Below, one piece after another: positions 1 to 7,449 of a stretch of DNA of 64,000 nt. Position numbers and translations under genes: made by a program. Each line of letters opens with the position of its first letter. Position 1 is the first letter of the stretch. The notes beneath the pieces are model-generated. The model was not told the origin of the DNA and did no database searches. It saw only the letters and a list, made by a program, of their open reading frames with translations. The stretch lies in contig NC_021499.1 in assembly GCF_000412695.1 (NCBI RefSeq), positions 1,612,001 through 1,676,000 on the forward strand. The letters are read 5' to 3'. Origin of the DNA: Pseudomonas resinovorans NBRC 106553 (GTDB lineage: Bacteria; Pseudomonadota; Gammaproteobacteria; Pseudomonadales; Pseudomonadaceae).

Positions 1-573
1 CACCTGGCCACGATCGACCCGTACGTCGGTGATCACGCCATCGGCGTCGGCCTTGAGAGTGGAGTAGGCGCGGCGGTTCTCCACCTGGGCGGCTTCGGAG
101 GTGGCGGCGGCCTGTTCCGCCTGGGCCACCCGCAGGCGCGTGGCAGCCTGGTCGAAGACCTGCCGCGAGACGGCGCCGGTGCCAGCCAGGCGGCGGTAGC
201 GGGCTTCGTCGTCGCGGGCCTGGCGCAATTCTGCCTCGGCGGCGGTGACGCGGTTGCGCGCGGTACGCAGGGCCAGTTCGAAGTCGGTGTTGTCCAGCAC
301 CAGCAGCACGTCGCCACGCTTGACCCGGGTGCCCGGGTCGACCTTGCGGGCGATCACCTTGCCGCCGACGCGAAAGCCCAGGTCACTGGCGGTACGCGCC
401 GCCACCACGCCGGTATAGAGGGCGTCCTGCTGGCTGGCGGCCTGCACCTCCGCCGCCAGTACCGCACGGGGCTGAGGGGTGGTGACGGTGACGTCGGCCT
501 GGCTGTTGCAGCCGCTGAGGGCGAGCAGGGCGGCGGGGATCAGGGCGAGCAGGGCAAGGGGCGGGCGGTTCAT
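1..573 (-). CDS. RND efflux periplasmic adaptor lipoprotein (partial, 3' end outside window)
   Basis: This is the first 191 residues of a membrane-fusion (adaptor) protein that would link an inner-membrane RND pump to an outer-membrane channel. The ATG at 571-573 follows a GAGGA ribosome site. A lipoprotein signal runs over residues 1-22, with LALSGC placing the lipidated cysteine at 22. A biotinyl-lipoyl-like segment follows (VARKVDPGTRVKRGDVLLV region, residues about 80-100). After it comes an Ala/Arg/Glu-rich coiled-coil hairpin (AEAELRQARDDEARYRRLA), which is the HlyD/AcrA arrangement. The frame is open to the window edge, so the beta-barrel part and any pump gene lie outside. It diverges from the drug-exporter gene at 849, and the AT-rich gap between them probably holds both promoters. 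The substrate cannot be read from this fragment. Confidence 0.88.
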   Translation of the reverse strand, partial: MNRPPLALLALIPAALLALSGCNSQADVTVTTPQPRAVLAAEVQAASQQDALYTGVVAARTASDLGFRVGGKVIARKVDPGTRVKRGDVLLVLDNTDFELALRTARNRVTAAEAELRQARDDEARYRRLAGTGAVSRQVFDQAATRLRVAQAEQAAATSEAAQVENRRAYSTLKADADGVITDVRVDRGQV

Positions 574-620
574 GGAGCGGTCCTCGACGTGGGCGGTGAC
601 GGGGCGGGAATGCCGCAGGT

Positions 621-700
621 CGAAAATATGATAGTCATAATCTTATTTGGTGTATATATGTCGCTCGTAATCTAATTAATCGCCCCAAGGGCGAACCGAT
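621..700. promoter_or_regulatory. AT-rich divergent promoter region between efflux adaptor and exporter genes
   Basis: This is an 80-bp AT-rich patch in otherwise GC-rich DNA, between two divergent efflux genes. It contains a short perfect dyad, ATGA-TAG-TCAT (628-638), and TATATATG at 653-660. The composition and position fit overlapping promoters with a repressor site. No regulator gene is adjacent inside the window. Confidence 0.4.
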
Positions 701-717
701 AAGCGGAGGTGCCTGCA

Positions 718-852
718 ATGAACGATCAACAGCAGAAGGTGGAACGGGTGTGTGCCGCACCCTCGGGTGTGGGCGCCGAGGACTGGCAGGCCCTGGAGTG
801 GCAGTTGCTGGCCCTGGCGCTGGACGCCACTGAAGAAGGAGAGCCGGCATGA
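718..852 (+). CDS. 44-aa small protein, translationally coupled to the downstream exporter
   Basis: This short frame starts at ATG 718 after a good GGAGG ribosome site (about 705-709). It ends with a TGA inside the start of the next gene (ATGA overlap at 849-852). The product is acidic, with a helical, Leu/Ala-rich C-terminal half (DWQALEWQLLALALDAT) and no clear signal peptide. I do not recognise a family. The strong ribosome site and the four-base overlap support real translation, either as a leader that sets translation of the exporter or as a small partner protein. It could also be a spacer ORF without its own function. Confidence 0.5.
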   Translation: MNDQQQKVERVCAAPSGVGAEDWQALEWQLLALALDATEEGEPA

Positions 853-2048
853 ACCCGTCGCGCCTGCTGCTGGTCATCCTGATGGTGCTGACCGCCCTGG
901 GGGAGATATCCACCCAACTGATCATTCCCGCCCTCGGCAGCATCGAGCAGGGCCTGGGCGCCGCCCATGGCGCCAGCCTGGCCGCGCTGTCGGCCTTCGT
1001 CGCCGCCTTCGGGGTCGGCCAGTTGCTGCTGGGCCCGTTGTCCGACCGGGTGGGCCGTCGCCCGGTGCTGATCGGCGGTCTCAGCCTGTACCTGGCAGCC
1101 ACTGCCTGGATGCTCCTGGCCGACGACATGGGCGGCTTCGTCATCGGTCGTGTGCTCCAGGGCCTGGGTGCTTGCGCCGCCCTGGTGCTGGCGCGGGCCA
1201 TCGTGCGTGACGTGTGGAGGGCGCAAGCCGCGCCGGCCCTGGCCCTGACGGTGATCGGCATGCTCAGCGCCATCGCCCTGGCGCCCATGGTGGGCGGCCT
1301 CCTGACCCAATGGGGCGGCTGGCATGCGCCGATCCTCGCCTCGCTGACGGTGGGCACCATCGCGCTGCTGGCGGTGCTGGCCTTCTATCGTGAGTCCAAC
1401 CCTAGCCTGGACCCCAAGGCCGGCCATCCGGCCACCCTGGCGCGGGACTATTTCGACCTGCTCAAGCAACCCACCAGTCGTGCCCTGGCCCTGACCCTGG
1501 CGGGCACCTACGGCGGGATGTTCGCGGTGGTCGCGGGCTCCTCGGCGGTCTACATCGGCCTGCTGGGGCTGAACTCCGCGCAGTACGGCCTGGCCTTCGG
1601 CGCCACCATCTCCGGGTTGATCGGCGGGGCGCTGTTCGCCCGGCGCAAGATCATGCAGCTGGGGCCGCAGCGCATCGTCGGTATCGGCGTCAGCCTGGTG
1701 GTCACCGGCGCTACGCTGACGGCGCTGGTGCACGCCGGCCTGGGCCTGTCGGTGCTCGGCCTCTCCCTGCCGCAGGTGCTGGTAACCCTGGGCGGCGGCA
1801 TGCTGATCCCGGCCTCGGTGGCCGGCGTGGTGATGCCCAACGCCCACCGCGCGGGCCTGGCCGCCGGCCTGATGGGCTTTGCCCAGATGCTCGGCGCCAC
1901 CCTTAGCGGCCTGTTGCTGGGCGCCCTGCAGGACGGCACTGCCTGGCCGATGATCGGTGTCCAGGGTCTGTTCGCCTTCGCCGCCATCAGTGCCTTCGTC
2001 CTGCTCACCCGCAAGGCGCGCAGCGCTGCCGTCTCGGCGGCTGGTTGA
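849..2048 (+). CDS. Bcr/CflA-family MFS multidrug exporter
   Basis: This 399-residue major facilitator has twelve predicted hydrophobic helices and works as a proton-driven exporter in the inner membrane. The first half carries the MFS signature loop GPLSDRVGRRPVL after helix 2. RVLQGLGACAALVLARAIVRD in helix 4/5 is typical of the Bcr/CflA drug:H+ antiporter group (chloramphenicol, bicyclomycin or florfenicol exporters). The length matches the family. The start overlaps the 44-aa ORF by ATGA, and no other ribosome site is needed. With the divergent RND adaptor it forms a small drug-efflux locus. The actual substrate is not predictable. Confidence 0.88.
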   Translation: MNPSRLLLVILMVLTALGEISTQLIIPALGSIEQGLGAAHGASLAALSAFVAAFGVGQLLLGPLSDRVGRRPVLIGGLSLYLAATAWMLLADDMGGFVIGRVLQGLGACAALVLARAIVRDVWRAQAAPALALTVIGMLSAIALAPMVGGLLTQWGGWHAPILASLTVGTIALLAVLAFYRESNPSLDPKAGHPATLARDYFDLLKQPTSRALALTLAGTYGGMFAVVAGSSAVYIGLLGLNSAQYGLAFGATISGLIGGALFARRKIMQLGPQRIVGIGVSLVVTGATLTALVHAGLGLSVLGLSLPQVLVTLGGGMLIPASVAGVVMPNAHRAGLAAGLMGFAQMLGATLSGLLLGALQDGTAWPMIGVQGLFAFAAISAFVLLTRKARSAAVSAAG

Positions 2049-2053
2049 GATCG

Positions 2054-2503
2054 GTAGCCCGGATGCAATCCGGGAGTCGCCGGCAACCTGTCCCCGGATT
2101 ACATCCGGGCTACGATCTGCGGGTTGAGGTCTTGCGCCAACCGGGCCCACGGGCCTCGCGGCCCTTCGCGAATGAATTCGCTCCTACATCGAGCCGGCCG
2201 TGCCACCGGGAGCACCGAGCTCGGTGGGGGGCTGGGGCTTCGTAGCAGGTAGCCCGGATGCAATCCGGGAATCGCCGGCACCCTGTTCCCGGATTACATC
2301 CGGGCTACGATCTGCGGGTTGAGGTCTTGCGCCAACCGGGCCCACGGGCCTCGCGGCCCTTCGCGAATGAATTCGCTCCTACATCGAGCCGGCCGTGCCA
2401 CCGGGAGCACCGGGCTCGGTGGGGGGCTGGGGCTTCGTAGCAGGTAGCCCGGATGCAATCCGGGAATCGCCGGCACCCTGTCTCCGGATTACTTCCGGGC
2501 TAC
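2054..2503. repeat. 195-bp tandem repeat built from two REP types (2.3 copies)
   Basis: The segment starting GTAGCCCGGATGCAATCCGGG begins at 2054, 2249 and 2444, an exact 195-bp period. Copies 1 and 2 are nearly identical and copy 3 stops after about 60 bp. Each unit holds a long REP dyad (GTAGCCCGGAT... paired with ...ATCCGGGCTAC) and a second Pseudomonas REP-like dyad (CGCGAATGAATTCGCTCCTAC). It lies downstream of the exporter and before the 3' end of the convergent monooxygenase gene. Such units can act as bidirectional transcription attenuators and gyrase or IHF sites. Confidence 0.9.
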
Positions 2504-2585
2504 GGGCTGGTTGAGGGGCTGGAGAATCCAGCCTGATTGCCAGCCCGCGGTCTGGCAATCGGGCGGGCGCGTGGCGGCGTTGGCC

Positions 2586-4040
2586 CTAGGCCGGACGGAA
2601 GCTCAAGGCGGTATCTTCGATGGGTTGGTTGAGCAGCATGTCCCGGTCGATCTTGAGGTCGTTGGTCACCCGCCATGGCAGGCTGCGCCCCTGGCGGGGC
2701 AGGACCGCGTTGCCCCGCTGCACGTAACCCGATTGCATGCTGTCGCCCATGATGCTCGCGGTCTGCCGTTCGCCTTCCGGCGATTGCGGGACCACGACCG
2801 AGAGGTTGTGCGAGCGCATGTGGTTGATCAGGCGGCAGAGATACTTCGAGGACAGGTCCGCCTTGAGCGTCCAGGGCGCGTTGGTGTAGCCGAAGATGAA
2901 GCCCACGTTGGGCAGGCCTTCGGACATAACGCCCTTGTAGGTCATGCGTTCGTTGATCGCCACCTTCTGCTCGTCCAGGTACAGGTCGGTTCCCCCGAAC
3001 ACTTGCAGCTTGAGCCCGGTTGCGGCGATGACGATGTCGGCGTCCAGATGCTCGCCCGATTCCAGCTGGATGCCCGTTTCGGTAAAGGTCTCGATGTGGT
3101 CGGTGACCACCGAGGCCTTGCCTTCGCGCAGCACCTTGAACAGGTCGCCATCGGGCACCGCGCAGAGGCGCTCGTCCCAGGGCATGTAGGTGGGCGTGAA
3201 GTGGCGCATGTCGACGCTGTCGCCCAGCTGTTTGCGCACCCCTTTGAGCAGCAGGCCGCGAACCTGTTCCGGCCAGCGTTTCGACGCCTTGAAGATCGCG
3301 CGCTGGAGCCAGATGTTGCGATGCCGGGCGAATCCGTAGGCCCACTCCGCGGGCAGGATTCGGCGCAGCAGGCCCGTCAGTTTGTCTTCGCCCGGTACGG
3401 TGATCACGTAGCTGGGCGAGCGCTGCAGCATGGTCACGTGAGCCGCCTCTTCGGCCATGGCCGGCACCAGGGTCACGGCGGTTGCGCCGCTGCCGATGAC
3501 CAGGACTCGCTTGCCCTTGTAGTCCAGGCCCTCGGGCCACTTCTGGGGATGGATGAAGATGCCCTGGTAGCGCTCGCGCCCGGGAAACTCGGGGAGATAG
3601 CCTTCGTCCTGGCTGTAGTAGCCGGTGCAGGACACCAGGAACCTGCAGGTGAAGCTGCGCGGCTCGCCCGTGTCCACGTCCACCGCCAGGACGGTCCAGA
3701 GCTGGCGCTCGCTCGACCAGCGGGCGCTGGTGGTGCGGATGCCGAAGCGGATCTTCTGCCGCACGCCGTGCTCGCGGGCGGTGTCGTCGATGTACTTCTG
3801 GATGGAGGGGCCGTCGGCCAGCGTCTTGAGGCTGTGCCAGGGCCTGAAGTCGTAGCCGAAGGTGAACATGTCGGCATCCGAGCGAATGCCCGGGTAGCGG
3901 AACAGGTCCCAGGTGCCGCCGACGGCTTGTCGCCGCTCCAGTATCCCCACGCGGGTGGTCGGGGAATCCGTGGCCAGATGGCAGGCCAGGCCCACGCCGG
4001 AAAGTCCGGCACCAATGATCAGCACATCGTAGTCGGGCAT
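2586..4040 (-). CDS. AlmA-like flavin-containing (Baeyer-Villiger type) monooxygenase
   Basis: This 484-residue FAD- and NADPH-dependent monooxygenase has an FAD Rossmann motif GAGLSG at residues 10-15. The second dinucleotide motif, IGSGATAVT, lies near residue 185. Between them, YQGIFIHPQKWP matches the FxGxxxHxxxW/P fingerprint of Baeyer-Villiger/FMO enzymes with Tyr for Phe. The N-terminal stretch GGTWDLFRYPGIRSDADM and the overall sequence recall AlmA of Acinetobacter, the long-chain n-alkane monooxygenase. That comparison is from memory, and cyclic ketones remain possible substrates. The ATG at 4038-4040 has an AGAGG ribosome site next to an AACAACAA motif. The gene diverges from an AraC regulator that probably controls it. 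The 3' end faces the REP array. Confidence 0.85.
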   Translation of the reverse strand: MPDYDVLIIGAGLSGVGLACHLATDSPTTRVGILERRQAVGGTWDLFRYPGIRSDADMFTFGYDFRPWHSLKTLADGPSIQKYIDDTAREHGVRQKIRFGIRTTSARWSSERQLWTVLAVDVDTGEPRSFTCRFLVSCTGYYSQDEGYLPEFPGRERYQGIFIHPQKWPEGLDYKGKRVLVIGSGATAVTLVPAMAEEAAHVTMLQRSPSYVITVPGEDKLTGLLRRILPAEWAYGFARHRNIWLQRAIFKASKRWPEQVRGLLLKGVRKQLGDSVDMRHFTPTYMPWDERLCAVPDGDLFKVLREGKASVVTDHIETFTETGIQLESGEHLDADIVIAATGLKLQVFGGTDLYLDEQKVAINERMTYKGVMSEGLPNVGFIFGYTNAPWTLKADLSSKYLCRLINHMRSHNLSVVVPQSPEGERQTASIMGDSMQSGYVQRGNAVLPRQGRSLPWRVTNDLKIDRDMLLNQPIEDTALSFRPA

Positions 4041-4050
4041 GGGATACCTC

Positions 4051-4064
4051 TTTTGTTGTTATTT
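4051..4064 (-). promoter_or_regulatory. Crc/Hfq-type CA motif overlapping the monooxygenase leader
   Basis: On the minus strand the leader reads AAATAACAACAAAAGAGG, ending in the ribosome site. The AAYAAYAA pattern next to a start codon is the known Hfq/Crc target for carbon catabolite repression in Pseudomonas. Function is inferred. Confidence 0.55.
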
Positions 4065-4153
4065 GGAGTGAGGATAAATCTCGTCCTGCGCTCCGACTTG
4101 TTATTTCACGACAGCATTGGCATGTTTTCGCCTGTGCATCGAGGTGCTGGAAC

Positions 4154-5170
4154 ATGGCGATTCGGTACGAAGTCCGCAGTGCCAGCCTGATCGGCCTGGT
4201 CACCGAAGTGGAGAAGCTGGGAGGCGACCTGGAGTCGCTCCTGGGCGAGGCCGGCTTGTCGCTCGATCAGTTGGGGGATCACGATTGCTTCATCGGGCTG
4301 GACTCCGTCATCCGGGTGCTGGCTCTGGCCGCCGGGCGCCTGGCCTGCCCGGCCCTTGGCATGCGTATCGCCCAGCACCAGGGCTTCTTCGCTCTCGGCC
4401 TGCTGGGCAAGCTGGTGGCTGCCGAGCCGGACCTCGGCGCTGCGTTCAAGGCGGTGCAGCGTTACCTGGCCCTGCACAACAACGCCGAGCAATGGCGCAT
4501 GCAGGTCCACAGCGGGCGCGCCTACCTCCAGCGTATCGAGCAGTTCTACGGACTGCCCCAGGCCCAGCAGTACCGCGAGCTGGCCCTTGCCACCTATGTA
4601 CGTCTGGCGATGGAACTCGGGGGGCCGGACGCGCGCCCGATCCGCGTTGAAATCAGTCACAGCCGCATTGCTTCAGTAAAGCTCTACCAGCAGTACTTTG
4701 GGTGTGAAGTGCTGTTCGACCGGGAGCACGACTGTCTCGTGTACGACGAGAAAGTGATGCGCTACCCGGTACGGCCGATACCCGAGTTGGCCGTCGACCA
4801 GGCCGATGAGTACAGGCGCGCCCGCCTGGCCAACCTGCGGGGCAGCCTCGAGCTGCAGGTGCGCAGCCTCATCGCCCAGGCTTTGGGCTTCAACCAGCAT
4901 TCCCTGGAGAGCGTCGCGGCGCTGATGGACATGCACCCGCGCACGCTGCAGCGCAGGCTCCGGGAACAGGGGCTTGGTTTTCAGCCATTACTGCAGGAAG
5001 TGAAGATGCAGCTGGCCTGCTGGCACCTCGAAGCATCCGCCATCGACCTCACGCTGCTCTCCCATGCCCTGGGGTACAACGAGCTCGCGGCGTTCTCCAA
5101 GGCCTTCAAGAACCACACCGGCGTAGCGCCTTCGCACTGGCGCAAGCAGAACCGCCAGCTGCCCGGATAG
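4154..5170 (+). CDS. AraC-family transcriptional regulator (Arabinose_bd / OruR type)
   Basis: This 338-residue regulator has a long N-terminal sensor domain of the Arabinose_bd (PF12625) style. The C-terminal AraC double helix-turn-helix runs from about residue 240. The pattern SLESVAALMDMHPRTLQRRL gives the first helix-turn-helix, and LGYNELAAFSKAFKNHTGVAP gives the second helix-turn-helix and the P-S-x-W ending of the family. It is divergent from the AlmA-like monooxygenase with 113 bp between starts, the usual layout of an activator and its target. The inducer is unknown, though a long-chain or hydrophobic compound would fit the neighbour. Confidence 0.88.
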   Translation: MAIRYEVRSASLIGLVTEVEKLGGDLESLLGEAGLSLDQLGDHDCFIGLDSVIRVLALAAGRLACPALGMRIAQHQGFFALGLLGKLVAAEPDLGAAFKAVQRYLALHNNAEQWRMQVHSGRAYLQRIEQFYGLPQAQQYRELALATYVRLAMELGGPDARPIRVEISHSRIASVKLYQQYFGCEVLFDREHDCLVYDEKVMRYPVRPIPELAVDQADEYRRARLANLRGSLELQVRSLIAQALGFNQHSLESVAALMDMHPRTLQRRLREQGLGFQPLLQEVKMQLACWHLEASAIDLTLLSHALGYNELAAFSKAFKNHTGVAPSHWRKQNRQLPG

Positions 5171-5443
5171 GGCGCGCTTCACCCGTCGATCCAACGCGTC
5201 TTCGTCAGCGGCTCACCGTCGGAATGAGGCCTTTCTCGCGGAATTCGTGATTCGGCCAGCGGGTTGCCGCAGCCCAACTAGACTGCAGTGCGAACAGGCC
5301 CAACGGATCAATCCATGGGCAGGCCTGGAAGCCTGATGTCGACACGGTGAAATGAATTGGACCTGACCCGCCGAGGGGAACATCGGTGGGGCGGGCGTAA
5401 CCGTACCAACCCTCCCGCTACACCGACCATAGGAAGCCTCAGC

Positions 5444-6115
5444 ATGCAAATGAAGTCATTGGCGGCATCGTTGTGCCTGGCGACGCTGGTGTTGTCCGGC
5501 TGTGCCAGCAAGTACGTTACCCCCGAACAGTATTCCGGGTTCCTCAAGGACTACAGCGCATTGAAGGAAGAAAAATCGCCGTCCGGGGCTCCCGTGATGC
5601 GCTGGATCCAGCCGGGCGTCGATGTAAGCCGCTTCACCAGTGTCTACATCGAACCCAGCCAGCTCTATCCGCAGCCGCAGCCCACCGAGAAGATCCCGGC
5701 CAGCACCCTGCAAGGCATCACCCAGTATTACGACCAGGCCCTGCAAACCCAATTCGCCAAGGTGCTGCCGCTGGCCAGCGGGCCCGGCCCGGGCGTGCTG
5801 GTGGTGCGCCCGGCGATCACCGCCGTGAGTTCCAGCACCCAGGGCCTGCGGCCTTACGAGGTGATCCCCATCGCGCTGGTGGCGGCGGGGGTGAGCGTGG
5901 CGACCGGTATCCGTGATCAGGACACCAGCATCGCCACCGAAGCGGTCTTCCTCGATGGCGGCAGCAACACGACCCTGGCCGAGGTGGTCCGCAAGGGCGC
6001 TGGTGCCGAGTTGGAGAATTCCTCCCAGGTCATGCAGCCCAGCGACGCCCGTGCCGTGCTCGATGGCTGGGCCAGGGACATGGTCTCCTCGTTCCAGCAA
6101 CTCGCGGCGAAGTAG
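5444..6115 (+). CDS. DUF3313-type outer-membrane lipoprotein
   Basis: This is a 223-residue lipoprotein. The ATG at 5444 is preceded by AGGAAG (5431-5436). The signal peptide ends in the lipobox LVLSGC with Cys20. The mature part begins YVTPEQYSGFLKDYSALKE, and VYIEPSQLYP and RPAITAVSS lie further in, a pattern I associate with DUF3313. There is no other domain. The chemical role is unknown; family members are envelope proteins often under stress control. The gene stands alone between the AraC regulator and an apparently non-coding stretch. Confidence 0.78.
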   Translation: MQMKSLAASLCLATLVLSGCASKYVTPEQYSGFLKDYSALKEEKSPSGAPVMRWIQPGVDVSRFTSVYIEPSQLYPQPQPTEKIPASTLQGITQYYDQALQTQFAKVLPLASGPGPGVLVVRPAITAVSSSTQGLRPYEVIPIALVAAGVSVATGIRDQDTSIATEAVFLDGGSNTTLAEVVRKGAGAELENSSQVMQPSDARAVLDGWARDMVSSFQQLAAK

Positions 6116-6259
6116 CGGCGCCGCGTCGTTGAGCGCCTGGCGGGACGATGGGAAACGATGAGCGTTGCCGCCAGCCTGCGGCAGGAGCTGTCATGACTCG
6201 CCCCGCCGGGTGTTTATCAGCGAGTTGTCATCAGCGGCTGATAGTTTCCACGCCCGCCT

Positions 6260-6285
6260 GCCCTGCACTCCGGTGAGTGCAGGGC
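6260..6285. terminator. Strong GC-rich hairpin downstream of the lipoprotein gene
   Basis: GCCCTGCACTC pairs perfectly with GAGTGCAGGGC across a CGGT loop. No T-run follows, so it is either a Rho-assisted or processed 3' end or an mRNA-stabilising hairpin rather than a classical intrinsic terminator. Confidence 0.4.
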
Positions 6286-6321
6286 GACACCATGGAACAG
6301 CCGGGATACCAGCAGGTGGAT

Positions 6322-6630
6322 TCAGCAACTTCGTGCAAGCCGTTTGTCATCAGGTCCGAGGACATGGGCGCCGGTGGCGGTGCGGTCGATCAGGGCGCCC
6401 TGACGCAGCAGGTAGCTGGTGGCGTCGGCATGCACCTGGCCACCGACGGTGGAGTCGGCCCCGGCGAGGGTGCCGGCGTCGATGGCCGACTGCAGGAACA
6501 GGTTGTAGGCGCTGAAGGTGCCGGACAGTTCGCTGTCCCGCAGCGACAGCAGCAATTGCGCGGCTGAATCGCTGCGCGAACTGTCCGTGGCGTGCGTGAT
6601 TCGTCCGTGTCGGCATGCCCGGCCATTGCC
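6322..6630 (-). pseudogene. Possible remnant of an unidentified protein (C-terminal part)
   Basis: The minus-strand frame ending at 6322 reads like a real protein: ITHATDSSRSDSAAQLLLSL, then ELSGTFSAYNLFLQSAIDAG, then TSYLLRQGALIDRTATGAHV. Residue use is balanced and helical, unlike the Arg/Pro-rich shadows in the other frames. There is no in-frame ATG before a TAG at about 6650 and no ribosome site except a poor TTG at 6555. I read it as the decayed tail of a lost gene. I do not recognise the family. Confidence 0.3.
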
Positions 6631-6690
6631 GGAGGGGAGACGGGGCTAGGCTGAAACTGTTCCGCATGCGGTCAGCGAGAGGCGCGTGTC

Positions 6691-7350
6691 ATGTCCCTGA
6701 TACTCTACGGTCATCCCTTTTCCTCCTACACCCAGAAGGCCCTGATCGCCCTCTACGAGAACGACATGCCCTTCGAGTTCCGTTGCCTCGGCCCGGACAC
6801 GCCTCGGTTCGGGGAAGAGTGGCTGCGGCTATGGCCCATCGGGAAGTTCCCTGTTTTGCTGGACGGGACGCGCAGCGTTGCCGAGAGCAGCATCATCATC
6901 GAGTACCTGCAACTGGCCTACGGCGGGCCGGTGGGCCTGTTGCCCGGCGACCCCGGGGAAGCGCTCGAGGTGCGCTTTCGCGACCGCTTCTTCGACCTGC
7001 ATGTGATGAGCCCGGTGCAGCATGCCGTGGGCGGGGCGATGAGCGGGGATGACGGCAAGCGCCGGGAGGCCCTGGCCGACGCCGTGGAGAAGCTGGAACG
7101 CGCCTACGTCTGGCTGGAGGCGAACCTGGGCGGTGGGCCCTGGGCCACGGGTGAGGCCTTCACGCTGGCGGATTGCGCGGCGGCTCCGGCACTGTTTTAT
7201 GCCGACTGGACCCATCCGATCGCGCAAACGTATCCGAGACTCAAGGCCTATCGCGCACGCCTGCTGGCGCGGCCGTCCTACGCTCGCGCGGTGGACGAGG
7301 CTCGCCGATACCGACCGCTGTTCCCTCTGGGGGCGCCGGATCGGGATTGA
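6691..7350 (+). CDS. Glutathione S-transferase family protein
   Basis: This 219-residue cytosolic protein has an N-terminal thioredoxin-fold GST domain. It opens MSLILYGHPFSSYTQKALIA, has the cis-proline in GKFPVLLDG and the glutathione-contacting VAESSIIIEYL at about residues 64-74. An all-helical C-terminal domain contains ATGEAFTLADCAAAPALFYA, the conserved N-capping box. Length is typical. GSTs conjugate or reduce electrophiles using glutathione, and the substrate here is not predictable. It stands alone and is convergent with the MHS transporter gene. Confidence 0.9.
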   Translation: MSLILYGHPFSSYTQKALIALYENDMPFEFRCLGPDTPRFGEEWLRLWPIGKFPVLLDGTRSVAESSIIIEYLQLAYGGPVGLLPGDPGEALEVRFRDRFFDLHVMSPVQHAVGGAMSGDDGKRREALADAVEKLERAYVWLEANLGGGPWATGEAFTLADCAAAPALFYADWTHPIAQTYPRLKAYRARLLARPSYARAVDEARRYRPLFPLGAPDRD

Positions 7351-7449
7351 GCAGGACAAGCGGGCGATACCCATCAGACATGCCCGCATGGGCTTCGCGA
7401 ACATAAAAGAGCACCCGAAGGCGCTCCATGGAGGGGATAGTCGTGCGCG

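Larger units (their letters stand above)
6116..6690. other. 575-bp gap: strong hairpin and a possible gene remnant
   Basis: No full gene is visible. The left part holds a perfect 11-bp hairpin at 6260-6285. The right part holds a minus-strand coding-like stretch without a start codon, listed separately. The last 100 bp before 6691 would contain the promoter of the GST gene. Confidence 0.6.

Noticed and set aside
2511..4190. Long open plus-strand frame (559 codons) opposite the AlmA-like monooxygenase
   Set aside because: Its sequence lacks any motif and is the complement of a well-supported gene in high-GC DNA; the minus-strand product has complete FAD and NADPH motifs.
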